From positions 1,674,001 to 1,738,000 of the forward strand of contig OZ241991.1 in assembly GCA_965204095.1 (NCBI GenBank): a stretch of DNA of 64,000 bases, given 5' to 3'. The translations under genes were made by a program, and so were the position numbers. The stretch comes from JAPPLB01 sp965204095. Its GTDB lineage: Bacteria > Acidobacteriota > Terriglobia > Bryobacterales > UBA6623. The notes under the pieces are model-generated. The model made no database searches. It saw only the letters and a program-made list of their open reading frames with translations, and was not told where the DNA came from. Below are positions 51,317 through 59,649 of the stretch, piece after piece (position 1 is the first letter of the stretch; the number at the start of each line of letters is the position of its first letter).

Positions 51317-52136
51317 TCGTTCCCTCGCTGGCCGCGGCGTTGGTCACGCGTCCGAGACCCATGTTGGTCTTGGCCCGTTCACGGCTAAAACCGAGCTCCT
51401 CAAGCAACGGCGCCAATTGGTTGTCGTTGCCCTTTTCGTCGCAGCGCGTGGAAACGCCGACCGCGACAACGGTATCGATCTGCTTCGAAACCTCCGTCAC
51501 CGTATCGAGCACGACGGGGACCTGGTCAATGCGTGTCTTGATCTCGACGATGGCCGACAGGATCTTTTCGTCGAGCAAATCTTGGTTGAGGTCTCCGGTC
51601 GTCTTGTCGCTCATCAGATGGCTGATCGGGTTCTTTTGCTCGAACTGCACTCCGAGCTTTGCGAGCGCCCGGGTCATGGTCTGGATGTGATGAAAACGAA
51701 CACCAACGCCGGGACGGCCGAACTCGATGACATAGCCAACCTCGCCGATCCCAACGCGGTGCGCTACGTCGTTCGTCTTGACCTCTTCAGTGCCTCGGCC
51801 ATGGATGCCGGTGGACTTGTGCTCGACCAAAGGATCACTGAACACACGACGAGCGATACGGGGCCACTCGAGGTCATTCATCACGAACGCCGACGTGGGA
51901 CAGACATCCGGCTCCGGCTCGAACCGAAATCGGAAGATCCTGGCCAGCTTGCGAATCCCGCGCACCATCGTCGGATTCAGGTGCTCGCCGCTCATCCGGA
52001 AGCACGTTCCACATTCGACGCATTGGTCCTGATCGATCGTTGCACGATTAATTCGCAGATCGACGAAAATCGCTCCCATGGGGCAGACCGGAATGCAGTT
52101 GGCGCACGCTACGCACTTTTTGGGATCGATCAGCAA
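51288..52136 (-). CDS. 4Fe-4S ferredoxin-domain protein, 282 aa
   Basis: The N-terminus carries two ferredoxin motifs: CVACANCIPVCPMGAIF and CVECGTCFRMSG, followed at a distance by VCPTSAF, which may complete the second cluster. Residues 95-280 form a separate domain starting GRGTEEVKTNDVAHRVG with VGYVIEFGRPGVGVRFHHIQ, of unknown fold, rich in helices. It likely transfers electrons to, or anchors clusters for, the downstream cysteine-rich protein. Confidence 0.65.
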   Translation of the reverse strand: MLIDPKKCVACANCIPVCPMGAIFVDLRINRATIDQDQCVECGTCFRMSGEHLNPTMVRGIRKLARIFRFRFEPEPDVCPTSAFVMNDLEWPRIARRVFSDPLVEHKSTGIHGRGTEEVKTNDVAHRVGIGEVGYVIEFGRPGVGVRFHHIQTMTRALAKLGVQFEQKNPISHLMSDKTTGDLNQDLLDEKILSAIVEIKTRIDQVPVVLDTVTEVSKQIDTVVAVGVSTRCDEKGNDNQLAPLLEELGFSRERAKTNMGLGRVTNAAASEGTSDKYAASVR

Positions 52137-52363
52137 AGCCCTGACTCCTCAGTACTTTGGGCTCAGTCTACCACGATGGCTGGAATCTCAAGGAACGACG
52201 TAGCTGTTTGCTCGCCAACACGGGAAGCTTCATCGTCTCGCCTGCAACGCCTTGCAGGGCTGCCGGCGCGGAATATGCGAGCGGAAGCCTCCAGCCGGAC
52301 ACGCTGCCGATACCACACTGCATGTATTACTGCCTCACGGCTGGAGCATGCGATTTTCAGGCT

Positions 52364-52548
52364 TGAGCCTGCTTTTCTCACCACGTGGTGAGGCGAAGTG
52401 CGTGAGAGGGCCGGCAGGACTAGGCGCGAGCCGCTTGGCGCGCGCAGGCGTACTTGAACAGTACGTTGAGCACGGCAAGCAAGCGCAACGAAGTCCTGGC
52501 GGTCGTATCGCGTGCTTCGACCGTCGGGTGGTGAGAAATGCAGGTTAG
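52364..52548 (+). repeat. Element A, locus 19: full short copy
   Basis: Core 52368-52544, flanks TGAG and TTAG. The left end has CCTGCTTTTCTCACCAC (one change). It sits between the ferredoxin-like gene's 5' side and the 3' end of the symporter gene. Confidence 0.95.
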
Positions 52549-52638
52549 GTGGTTTGTGGATGATGTAAACGCAGTCTCAGGGTAACGCGAGCGATTGTTT
52601 CGGTCACCTGGCGAAGGGCTTCTTGCATCACAGGCACC

Positions 52639-54333
52639 TCACCAAAGGACCCCCAGGCAAATCGTCCCCGCCGCTATGAGAAAACCACCGGCCCAGAGCG
52701 TGGGCCGCAGGTACCAAACCGGTCCGCCAGGGCCTGCGCTGAACGGGAATTTCGGCCTGACACCGAGTTGCTCTCTGGTAGACGCAAGCCAAGTCCCCTC
52801 GGCCGCAGCCAAACGCGGACCGGCGCCGACCGTTGTATCGCCCCCTCGAAACACCAATCCGCTCACATCCTCCCGTGACGCCCAGCCGTACACCAAACTG
52901 AACACAATCATCGTTCCAGCAGTAACCAAGATACCCCACGGATAGGCCCACCATGTGTTGGTCCACCAAAGCGGCAGCGGCCAGTCGAATCTGTCGCCGA
53001 GCAAAGAACTCGCGCCGTATAGCATCCCCACTACGAGACCCGGCAAGCCGGAACCACGATGCACCCGTGTGAGGGCACCCATCACGGTCACGGTAAACAG
53101 CGGAATCACCGCTACCGCGCTCAGCCGCAAATAGAACGCAATCATTCCCGATTGCACGAACGGAACATACCCGAATGACAAGGCGATGATCGCCGGCGTG
53201 GCCCAGCGCGAGGCTTGCAAATAGTGGGCATCATCGCCGTCACGCACGATGAAGCGTGCATAGATGTCCCGCGTGAAGACCGCGGCGACCGACGAACCGA
53301 TGGAATCATAGGTAGAAACGCCACCGGCCAAGACGCCACCAACCACAACGCCGATCAGACCCGGCGTCAGGTAGTCCTGAACCAGCAGCGGAAAGACTCG
53401 ATCGACCGCTTCAACCTCGGGATAGATCGCACGGCCTATAACCCCCAGCGTGATGTTGAACCACATCACGACGGCTGTTACCACGCTGGCAGCGGAGGCG
53501 GCCATCTTCATGTCCCATTCCGAACGAGAGGCCAGCATGCGCATTGCTTGGGAATGGTTTACTACACAGTATGCAGTGAGAATCGCGATCCATCCGAAGA
53601 TGACGAGCACCGGCGGCACTCCCGGTTCGCTCCGCCCACCGACGTGCATCATGGACTCCGCAAGATCGGGGTCGATGGCCTGGAATCGCTCTGCGAGGCC
53701 GCTCCAACCCCCGACGACATTCCATAAGGTCAACCACAAAACGAGTGATGCGATGAACATCATCACCGACTGCAAGGCGTCCGTTATCGCTACGGACTTC
53801 AGGCCACCACTAGCCGTGTACACAGCCGCGGCAGTTGCAATCGCCACGACTAGCCACCAGGCACTGTCACCCCATCCGGTCAGAATCGAAAACATCAGGT
53901 ACAGCGAAAACGCGATGTTGCCAAGGACGTTCGTGCGGTTCTGAATCTGGATCAGAGCGCTCAGAACGTGTACGGATGGCCCGAAGCGATACTCGAGATA
54001 TTCGGCGTTGGTGTACATGCCGCTGCGATAGAGAGGCAGGAAGACACCATACGAAACGATAAACCACCCGATGGGTAGGCCAAGCCACCAAGTGGTGAGG
54101 TTGGAGATACCGAACGTGTAGGCGCCTCCCACGACTGCGACATAATCACCGCTATCGACGGCGGTGGCGAACATCGAAAGCCCGACAATCCACCAAGGCA
54201 GCCCACGCGCTGCCAGAAACCAGTCCGAAGCTGTCCTGGTGCCGCGAGAGATGACGAGCCCGTAACCGACGATGGCCCCGTTCATCACCACAACAATCAG
54301 CCAATCAAGATCTGTCATCTGGGGAGTGAACAA
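52639..54333 (-). CDS. Sodium/solute symporter (SSS family)
   Basis: A 564-aa membrane protein with about 13 hydrophobic helices. It shows the SSS N-terminus (DWFLAARGLPWWIVGLSMFA and VGGAYTFGISNLTTWWLGLP), a GGLKSVAITDALQSVMMF segment equal to the conserved GGxxaVxxTDxxQ motif, and GVLAGGVSTYDSIGSSVAAVFTRDIY, the family's A..MSS.dS.lns.s..... motif. It imports a small solute with Na+, but the substrate is unknown. It lies next to a phytanoyl-CoA dioxygenase gene on the same strand. Confidence 0.9.
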   Translation of the reverse strand: MFTPQMTDLDWLIVVVMNGAIVGYGLVISRGTRTASDWFLAARGLPWWIVGLSMFATAVDSGDYVAVVGGAYTFGISNLTTWWLGLPIGWFIVSYGVFLPLYRSGMYTNAEYLEYRFGPSVHVLSALIQIQNRTNVLGNIAFSLYLMFSILTGWGDSAWWLVVAIATAAAVYTASGGLKSVAITDALQSVMMFIASLVLWLTLWNVVGGWSGLAERFQAIDPDLAESMMHVGGRSEPGVPPVLVIFGWIAILTAYCVVNHSQAMRMLASRSEWDMKMAASAASVVTAVVMWFNITLGVIGRAIYPEVEAVDRVFPLLVQDYLTPGLIGVVVGGVLAGGVSTYDSIGSSVAAVFTRDIYARFIVRDGDDAHYLQASRWATPAIIALSFGYVPFVQSGMIAFYLRLSAVAVIPLFTVTVMGALTRVHRGSGLPGLVVGMLYGASSLLGDRFDWPLPLWWTNTWWAYPWGILVTAGTMIVFSLVYGWASREDVSGLVFRGGDTTVGAGPRLAAAEGTWLASTREQLGVRPKFPFSAGPGGPVWYLRPTLWAGGFLIAAGTICLGVLW

Positions 54334-54413
54334 TCAGGAAGCGGTTTGCGGGAGGCTGAGCCCGGCGCCGGTCAGCCCTTTATCGAGCTGAAGCACCACA
54401 GAAAAAGGTGCGG

Positions 54414-55280
54414 TTACCCACCTGCTTCCGTCGCGGCTTTTGTTCTGGTCAACTCTTCCAGATGCCGACGAGCCGCTGTCAGATGATGCTCAACAATCGC
54501 GTCCAACGGTCCGACTTCGGGACGGGCATCGATCAGGTCGTAATGACCATGGTCATCTCGCCCTCGAACCAGCACTGCCGGCTGACGATGCGTGATCTGC
54601 ACTTGCTCCACGGAAGGTCGGATGTAGCGTGGTGCGAATCCAATCCGCTTGCCGTCTGAATGATTCGCGTTCGATCCATGGATGATATTGACATGGTGCA
54701 GTGACATCTCCCCTGGATTGAGCACAAGATCTGTGACATCCTCTTCTTTCACTTCGACCTGAATCTCCTGACCTCGGCTCAACAAGTTATCCTCGGCCCA
54801 GGTTTCCTTGTGCGGATGTACCGGCTCTTTGTGCGAACCGGGCACGACGCGCATGCAACCGTTCTCGGGAGTGCTCTCTGTCAGCGCAACCCAGGAGGTC
54901 GTTACATCCATCGAGTTCAGGCCCCAATAAGTTCCGTCTTGGTGAAACGAAATAAATCCCGGATCGTGCGGCTGCTTGGGGAAGATCGAAGATGCCCAGC
55001 AAACGATGTCAGGCCCAAGGATGTCTTCTACGGCATCAAGGACTCGTGGGTGATGAATCAGGTCCCAAGACCAGGGAAGGTGCATATGTGTGAGCGAAAG
55101 GTCTGTCGCTTTCGGCCTGCCGCCGAGAGCCGCTTCCAGCTCTTCGTATGAGGAGCGATAGTGCCGCACTTCGTTGTCGGAAAGAACCGCTATCGGTGAA
55201 AGGTAACCTTCTTCCCGATACCTCTCAACTTGTTCCTGCGTTAAGATTTTCGGCACGTTTCCATCTCTCAGGAAAGACAT
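54414..55280 (-). CDS. Phytanoyl-CoA dioxygenase-family Fe(II)/2-oxoglutarate oxygenase
   Basis: The 288-aa protein starts at ATG 55280. It has the PhyH facial triad: ISFHQDGTYWG with His and Asp, and HHVNIIHGSNANHSDGKRIG with the distal His and 2-oxoglutarate Arg region (IGFAPRYIRPS). Members hydroxylate diverse small molecules. It lies 80 bases upstream of the SSS symporter, and both may handle one substrate. Confidence 0.9.
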   Translation of the reverse strand: MSFLRDGNVPKILTQEQVERYREEGYLSPIAVLSDNEVRHYRSSYEELEAALGGRPKATDLSLTHMHLPWSWDLIHHPRVLDAVEDILGPDIVCWASSIFPKQPHDPGFISFHQDGTYWGLNSMDVTTSWVALTESTPENGCMRVVPGSHKEPVHPHKETWAEDNLLSRGQEIQVEVKEEDVTDLVLNPGEMSLHHVNIIHGSNANHSDGKRIGFAPRYIRPSVEQVQITHRQPAVLVRGRDDHGHYDLIDARPEVGPLDAIVEHHLTAARRHLEELTRTKAATEAGG

Positions 55281-55856
55281 CTGCCGACCAAGCCGTGGCG
55301 AAGCGGCTCGACCTGTCCCACCGTAAGCATGATGGACCGAGTCGTCTCGATCCATTCGTAATCGCTGCGGAATCCGTTCTTGAACACCGTAATCCCCGAC
55401 CCTACAGGCGTTGGGCGCGGATCCGCCAACAGCTTATCGGTGCCGGCTCGAGAGTGATAGAAAGCGCGCCCGTAACGCAATTCCACTCCACACGACCACC
55501 TGGTAGCCGATAAACCGTTTGACCGAGCACTTACCCGTTATCGTCCCAGAGTGCCCGATCGATTTCCGAGACTACCGAACCCATGATCGGCCCTGCATGG
55601 TAGAACGGTATTCATGTACTTGTCGCCGTGTTCTCAAGTACATAAGCGCTAAGTTCGTCTTGTAGCTCGATCGCTGTAGATGGTACCATCGACATCCCCG
55701 CTTGATCAATGTTTTACCGTCCCCGGATGCTTTTTCTCGGTGTGGTTCTTGTCTTGGGGTGTGGGAGATTACAAGCCAATGAAAGGCAAACACCGGGTGC
55801 AGTCCCTACTCATGGAGCCTTCTCTGGTCTGGATAGTTTGCTCCGAGGCAACAGTA
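55281..55856. other. Gene-poor region of 576 bases
   Basis: It lies upstream of the phytanoyl dioxygenase start. Only short frames are seen, none with family resemblance. A 45-codon frame at 55727-55864 (plus) begins with a lipobox-like MLFLGVVLVLGCG, probably a broken lipoprotein start. The hairpin at 55614-55643 is the other notable structure. Confidence 0.4.
55614..55643. promoter_or_regulatory. Perfect 9-bp hairpin
   Basis: ATGTACTTG (55614-55622) and CAAGTACAT (55635-55643) are exact complements over a 12-base loop. It has no T-run after it, so a protein-binding palindrome or an RNA hairpin is as likely as a terminator. Role unknown. Confidence 0.3.
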
Positions 55857-56168
55857 TTGTGTAAGAGGCTGCTGCTGTCTTGTGGCGTAGCTTGGTTTTC
55901 GACAGCGGTGCTATTCGGTCAAGGACTCAACACGACCCAGAAGAAGAGCAACTGGGAGGAGATCGAATTCGCCTTCAACAGCGCGGTCTTGACCGACGGC
56001 TATCCCAGCTTGCTGCGCTTGGCGGAGCTGCTGAAACAGCACCCCGACTATCAGGTCAAGCTTGCGGGTCACGCGGACCATATCGACTCCGAGAGCTACA
56101 ACACGTCGCTAAGAGGTACTCCACTTCATCCAACCCGATCAGGGGATCGCGATTGTTTTGATCAGTAA
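55857..56168 (+). pseudogene. OmpA-domain protein, truncated
   Basis: From TTG 55857 a signal-peptide-like start (LLLSCGVAWFSTAVLFGQG) leads into the OmpA peptidoglycan-binding domain: IEFAFNSAVLTDGYPSLLRLAELL, HPDYQVKLAGHAD and SESYNTSL. The domain then breaks off at about half its normal length, losing the conserved helix and RGxxxxxxL block. This is a truncated gene of an outer-membrane anchoring protein. Confidence 0.6.
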
Positions 56169-56290
56169 AGCGAATGTTGATCTGGTCTTCATGGCGCGTG
56201 CAGCTCTCAGGGCGCCAACCCGACAACCGGCTTCACTAAAACCGCAGAATGAACACTAAACTTAAAGGGTCTGGAACCGTGGACCTTGTC

Positions 56291-56801
56291 ATGTCCGTTC
56301 TTCAGCCCGGTACGGTCGCTCCCGATTTCAGCCTCCCAGATGCACAGGGCCACGCCATTCGCTGTCCAATTTGCGATCCGTAGGGTTACTATGGCTCACG
56401 TTTTTCAAGGTTTCCTGTCCTACCTGCCAGTCGAGCCTCCATTTCATAGATCGGTTGGCGAGAAAGCTCACCGACACCGCCCGCGTGTGGACAATCTCCC
56501 AAGACCGCCCGGTCATACCAAACACCTCAACAAAGAATTCGAGATACGGCTACCACAACTCTTCGACCCTGAAGAGACAGGCTTTCCGGTTTCAGAAGCC
56601 TATGGCATCGATACGGTACCGGCGACTTTTCTGATCGACGAGAACAAACGGATCATGCACGTCTCAGTTGCGTGGGACCGGGCCGAGTTCGCGACAATGG
56701 CCTCCGCACTGGTCTCAGTTGCCGGCCTGTCCAAACTGAAACTCTTCGAGCCCGTTGAATACGTCGACGACTTCCCGACAGGTTGCGCTGGCAAGAACTA
56801 G
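56291..56801 (+). pseudogene. Thioredoxin/peroxiredoxin-family gene, frameshifted
   Basis: Three frames share one collinear protein: SVLQPGTVAPDFSLPDAQGH (then a stop), LLWLTFFKVSCPTCQSSLHF with the CPTC redox site, and LFDPEETGFPVSEAYGIDTV followed by PATFLIDENKRI. Together they match a TlpA/peroxiredoxin fold in the normal order. At least two frameshifts make it inactive. It ends 16 bases before the CPBP protease gene. Confidence 0.65.
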
Positions 56802-56816
56802 CCTTCCCCCATCCCG

Positions 56817-57722
56817 ATGCTCCCGGAGACACCCCGTCACGATCCGCTAGACATTCCCGTAAGCCCCGTCCGGCGACGCCTATTGGCCGTGGGCCAGGCA
56901 ACCGCCTTCGCCTTCCTGACTGTCGTGCTGTGGTTTCTCATGATCTGGCTTCTGCGCGGTCAAACATGGGTCGAAAACGAACTGATTCTTTCCGTGGTCT
57001 CGCTCTCGCTCGCAGTCGTTGTCGCACACACCGTCTTCGTGCTTTTCAATCCATCAGTCTCCTGGACCGCAATTGGCCTCTCTTGCTCACCGCGCGGCTT
57101 GGTCGAACTCACCGCCGGAATACTGGGCGGTGCGGCGATTGCGCTCGCCGTTGTCGGTGCTCTGTGGACTCTGGGTTGGATCGTCGTGGGCCAAGGCTCA
57201 GCCCCGACAACTGGCGAGGAAGAAGTGATCTGGGTCCCAGGATGGCTCAATGCCTGTATCGTCCTGTTTCTCGGCGCCTCCTCGGAAGAGCTGCTCTTTC
57301 GTGGGTTCGGACTGCAACAACTCATCCGTGCGACGAACTCTTGGTTCGCCATTATCGGAACGTCCATGATTTTTGGGATTCTCCACGCGGGCAACCCGGG
57401 TGCATCCGAGGTCGGCTTGGTAAATACAGCGCTTTTCGGTTGTCTGTTCGGCTTCCTGCTGGTTCGCAGCCGCTCTCTCATGACCCCCATCGGTGTTCAT
57501 TTCGGATGGAACTTTACTCTGGTTGCCACCGGCGTCAGCCTCAGTGGCCTTAGAATCAAGTTGGTGGACGTCACACTCACGCCCGCCGGCCCCGCTCTGT
57601 GGAGCGGCGGCCCTTACGGACCAGAGGCGAGCTTGTTAACCAGCCTGACGATTCCTATCGTGATCGGGATCGTGCTCTGTTGGCCACTGAAACGCAATAC
57701 GGAGCCAAGACTATGGGACTGA
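56817..57722 (+). CDS. CPBP-family intramembrane metalloprotease
   Basis: A 301-aa protein with about eight hydrophobic helices. It has the CPBP/CAAX-protease motifs: SSEELLFRGFG (EExxxR), FGILHAGNPG (His) and IGVHFGWNF (second His), the glutamate/histidine set of the catalytic site. Such proteases process prenylated or small peptides in membranes; the bacterial substrates are mostly unknown. It overlaps the next gene's start by 10 bases. Confidence 0.85.
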   Translation: MLPETPRHDPLDIPVSPVRRRLLAVGQATAFAFLTVVLWFLMIWLLRGQTWVENELILSVVSLSLAVVVAHTVFVLFNPSVSWTAIGLSCSPRGLVELTAGILGGAAIALAVVGALWTLGWIVVGQGSAPTTGEEEVIWVPGWLNACIVLFLGASSEELLFRGFGLQQLIRATNSWFAIIGTSMIFGILHAGNPGASEVGLVNTALFGCLFGFLLVRSRSLMTPIGVHFGWNFTLVATGVSLSGLRIKLVDVTLTPAGPALWSGGPYGPEASLLTSLTIPIVIGIVLCWPLKRNTEPRLWD

Positions 57723-58561
57723 GCAGCAGCGTCGATCGAAAGCGCCTTGCGCGCGCGTTGTCCGTTGTACTCATCGCGGTCTGCTTCTTACAGACTTCCG
57801 CGACGCGCGCCGGGGCCAAGATCAGCGCGACCGAGCGGGCCAACATCATTCGCGACATGATGTCCGAGCAGGGAACGGCGAAGGTCCTCATCCCATGCTC
57901 CAAAAAGGCGCTCGACATCCAGGCCGATGGTTCCCACGACGAAGACGAGTGGAGCGAGGCGCTCGACAAGTTTGGGCCAGCGGCTCGCATCGGTGAACTG
58001 GTAGAGATTACCAAGGTCGAATTCAAGGGACCGCGTTTGATCATTGAACTCAACCATGGCATCAAAGGCGGTCGCAAGTGGTGGCACCGTGTTCAGATCG
58101 CCGGAGCACACACTCGCGGCACAACGCTCGGTTCTACAGCGCGAGTCTACGCGCCCGGCGGCACGAAAATCGCGCTGGTCTATGACAAGAAAATTCCTTC
58201 CATGCAAGCGGATGATTTACGAGCCCAGCTCAAGCCCGTGCTCGATTTCGAACAACGCTCTGCAACGGAGCTGTATATCGAAAAACTCCCTGAAGAGTTT
58301 CAAATCGCGATCAAGGAGAAGACCGTCATTGAAGGTATGGACCGCGAGATGGTTCTCCTGGCCAAAAACCGCCCTGATCGGAAAGTTCGTGATGTCAAGG
58401 ACGGTGTCGAGACCGAAGATTGGATATACGGCGTACCACCAGGGGAAGTAACTTTCGTGACGCTCCAGGACGGCAGAGTGATTCGAGTGAAAGAAACCTA
58501 CGCCAACATCGGTGGGCAAGTGAAACGCAACGAGGACCCGAACGAAGAAAAAAACAACTAA
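57713..58561 (+). CDS. Secreted hypothetical protein, 282 aa
   Basis: ATG 57713 lies inside the CPBP gene's last codons. A signal peptide (LSVVLIAVCFLQTSATRAGA) is followed by a soluble domain with PCSKKALDIQADGSHDEDEW and a repeated beta-strand section (GSTARVYAPGGTKIALVYDK). A C-terminal GEVTFVTLQDGRVIRVKET and polar tail end the protein. No family is recognised. The overlap with the protease gene implies co-expression, and 17 bases separate it from gap. Confidence 0.55.
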   Translation: MGLSSSVDRKRLARALSVVLIAVCFLQTSATRAGAKISATERANIIRDMMSEQGTAKVLIPCSKKALDIQADGSHDEDEWSEALDKFGPAARIGELVEITKVEFKGPRLIIELNHGIKGGRKWWHRVQIAGAHTRGTTLGSTARVYAPGGTKIALVYDKKIPSMQADDLRAQLKPVLDFEQRSATELYIEKLPEEFQIAIKEKTVIEGMDREMVLLAKNRPDRKVRDVKDGVETEDWIYGVPPGEVTFVTLQDGRVIRVKETYANIGGQVKRNEDPNEEKNN

Positions 58562-58578
58562 GAAGGAAGCACATTTGA

Positions 58579-59589
58579 ATGGCTGTGAAAGTCGGAATCA
58601 ACGGGTTTGGAAGAATCGGAAGAAACATTTTTCGTTCCGCGATTGGTCGGTCGGATATTGATATCGTCGCTGTCAATGACATCACTGACAACAACACGCT
58701 TGCGCACCTGCTTAAGCACGACTCGGTCCTCGGCAATCTTTCCCAGGTTGTAAAGGCCACCGAGGATGGTATTCAAGTCGCTGATCACTTCGTGAAAGTT
58801 TTTGCCGAGCGCGACCCTGCTCACATCCCGTGGGAATCTGTCGGTGCCGAGATTGTGGTCGAATCGACAGGTCTCTTCACGAAACGTGAGGACGCGTCGA
58901 AACACCTCCGTGACAGCGTCAGGAAAGTGGTCATCTCCGCACCCGCGAAGGGCGAGGACATAACCCTCGTTCTTGGTGTGAACGACCACAAGTACAACCC
59001 GGCAAAGCACAACGTTATCTCGAACGCCTCCTGTACAACGAACTGTTTGGCGCCGGTCGCCAAGGTACTGCATGAACACTTTGGCATCAGCAAAGCGACG
59101 ATGACGACGATCCACAGCTATACGAATGATCAGCGCACATTAGACCTGCCGCACAGTGATCTGCGCCGCGCCCGAGCGGCCGCATTGAACATGATCCCGA
59201 CCAAGACTGGCGCAGCGGCCGCAATCGGACTGGTGATGCCGGAACTCAAAGGAAAGTGCGACGGTTTTGCCTTGCGTGTCCCGACGCCGAACGTCTCGGT
59301 TGTCGACCTCGTCGCCGTCCTTGATAAGCCCGCCAGCCAAGAAGAGATCAACGCCAGGTTCAAGGAGGCAGCCGACGGCTCACTCGAAGGTATCCTCGGT
59401 TACACCGAAGAGCCCCTTGTTTCCAGCGACTTCATGCAGGACCCGCGTTCGTCGATCGTGGACGCCTCGATGACACGCGTCATGGACGGCAATCTCGTGA
59501 AGGTTCTCGCCTGGTACGACAACGAATGGGGCTACTCGAACCGCATCGTTGATCTGGTCTGCAGACTGGGTGGCAATGGTGCTGCCTGA
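58579..59589 (+). CDS. gap: Glyceraldehyde-3-phosphate dehydrogenase
   Basis: The 336-aa enzyme oxidises glyceraldehyde-3-phosphate in glycolysis. It begins KVGINGFGRIGRNIFRSAIG and has the catalytic Cys in SNASCTTNCLAPVAKVLHEH, then the conserved TTIHSYTNDQRTLDLPH and the C-terminal WYDNEWGYSNRIVDLV. It precedes pgk by 60 bases, the common gap-pgk order. Confidence 0.97.
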   Translation: MAVKVGINGFGRIGRNIFRSAIGRSDIDIVAVNDITDNNTLAHLLKHDSVLGNLSQVVKATEDGIQVADHFVKVFAERDPAHIPWESVGAEIVVESTGLFTKREDASKHLRDSVRKVVISAPAKGEDITLVLGVNDHKYNPAKHNVISNASCTTNCLAPVAKVLHEHFGISKATMTTIHSYTNDQRTLDLPHSDLRRARAAALNMIPTKTGAAAAIGLVMPELKGKCDGFALRVPTPNVSVVDLVAVLDKPASQEEINARFKEAADGSLEGILGYTEEPLVSSDFMQDPRSSIVDASMTRVMDGNLVKVLAWYDNEWGYSNRIVDLVCRLGGNGAA

Positions 59590-59649
59590 GTCGAGCCAGT
59601 AGCAGCGCAGCATACCGCGCTCTTTCCCCCAGACACTCCCAACCCCTCG

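Noticed and set aside
9103..52548. A conserved short peptide (CVRGPSGRGASRLARAGVLE) encoded in most element A copies
   Set aside because: It is repeated because the DNA is repeated. The frame has no consistent start or ribosome binding site, and the opposite strand is equally open.
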